18,525 nucleotides of DNA from Patescibacteria group bacterium (GTDB taxonomy: Bacteria; Patescibacteriota; Minisyncoccia; Phycocordibacterales; PALSA-1337): positions 1 to 18,525 of the forward strand of contig JAGWNR010000001.1 in NCBI GenBank assembly GCA_028871265.1, given 5' to 3'. The position numbers and the translations under genes were made by a program. Positions 18,517 through 18,525 of the stretch are shown piece by piece (position 1 is the first letter of the stretch; every line of letters starts with the position of its first letter). The notes beneath the pieces were generated by a model, which was not told the DNA's origin, made no database searches, and saw only the letters and a list, made by a program, of their open reading frames with translations.

Positions 18517-18525
18517 AGAAAACAG

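Overview
The window is a gene-dense stretch of a bacterial chromosome. It looks like Candidatus Patescibacteria (CPR), Parcubacteria-like. I base this on short intergenic gaps, many tiny unknown or coiled-coil proteins, a transketolase split into two genes, an S16 protein with an Ala/Pro tail, a RhuM-type protein, and several housekeeping genes whose promoters abut the start codon (leaderless mRNAs). UGA is used as a stop (for example in dprA, rnr and the amidase gene), so the code is standard rather than the UGA=Gly code of Gracilibacteria. The lineage is an inference from gene content; there is no rRNA or tRNA gene here to fix it.

Left part (1-5.4 kb): genes of the non-oxidative pentose phosphate pathway (rpiB, an rpe-like epimerase, and split transketolase tktN and tktC) alternate with small coiled-coil, membrane and Cys-rich proteins and a PGRP/Amidase_2-type amidase. 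Together the sugar-phosphate enzymes could interconvert pentose, triose and hexose phosphates. Middle part (5.4-9.5 kb): an accessory zone with small unknown ORFs, many hairpins, a possible attenuator-like leader, a candidate structured RNA with its own promoter and terminator, a strongly promoted two-gene operon for exported/surface proteins, a RhuM-family gene, and a 54-aa Arg-rich gene on the minus strand. Right part (9.5-18.5 kb): core information-processing genes. These are RNase R (rnr, -), ribosomal protein S16 (rpsP, +), CsaA-like tRNA-binding protein (+), a stand-alone CheY-like receiver (-), topoisomerase I (topA, -), a possible nuclease-fold protein plus DprA (-), and seryl-tRNA synthetase (serS, +).

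The most notable non-coding signal is a dispersed family of short perfect palindromes with a GTC-N-GAC core, usually in pairs or triplets. They lie before tktN, between the two tkt genes, around 5.77-5.90 kb, and in the serS leader. Other points of interest are overlapping divergent promoters for rnr and rpsP that imply a leaderless GTG start for rnr, a 16-bp-arm palindrome inserted in frame inside rnr, a 7-nt tandem repeat in the topA reading frame, an epimerase that has lost both His metal ligands, and A/C-rich Shine-Dalgarno leaders shared by accessory genes. I found no CRISPR array, no transposase gene, no IS element and no tRNA.
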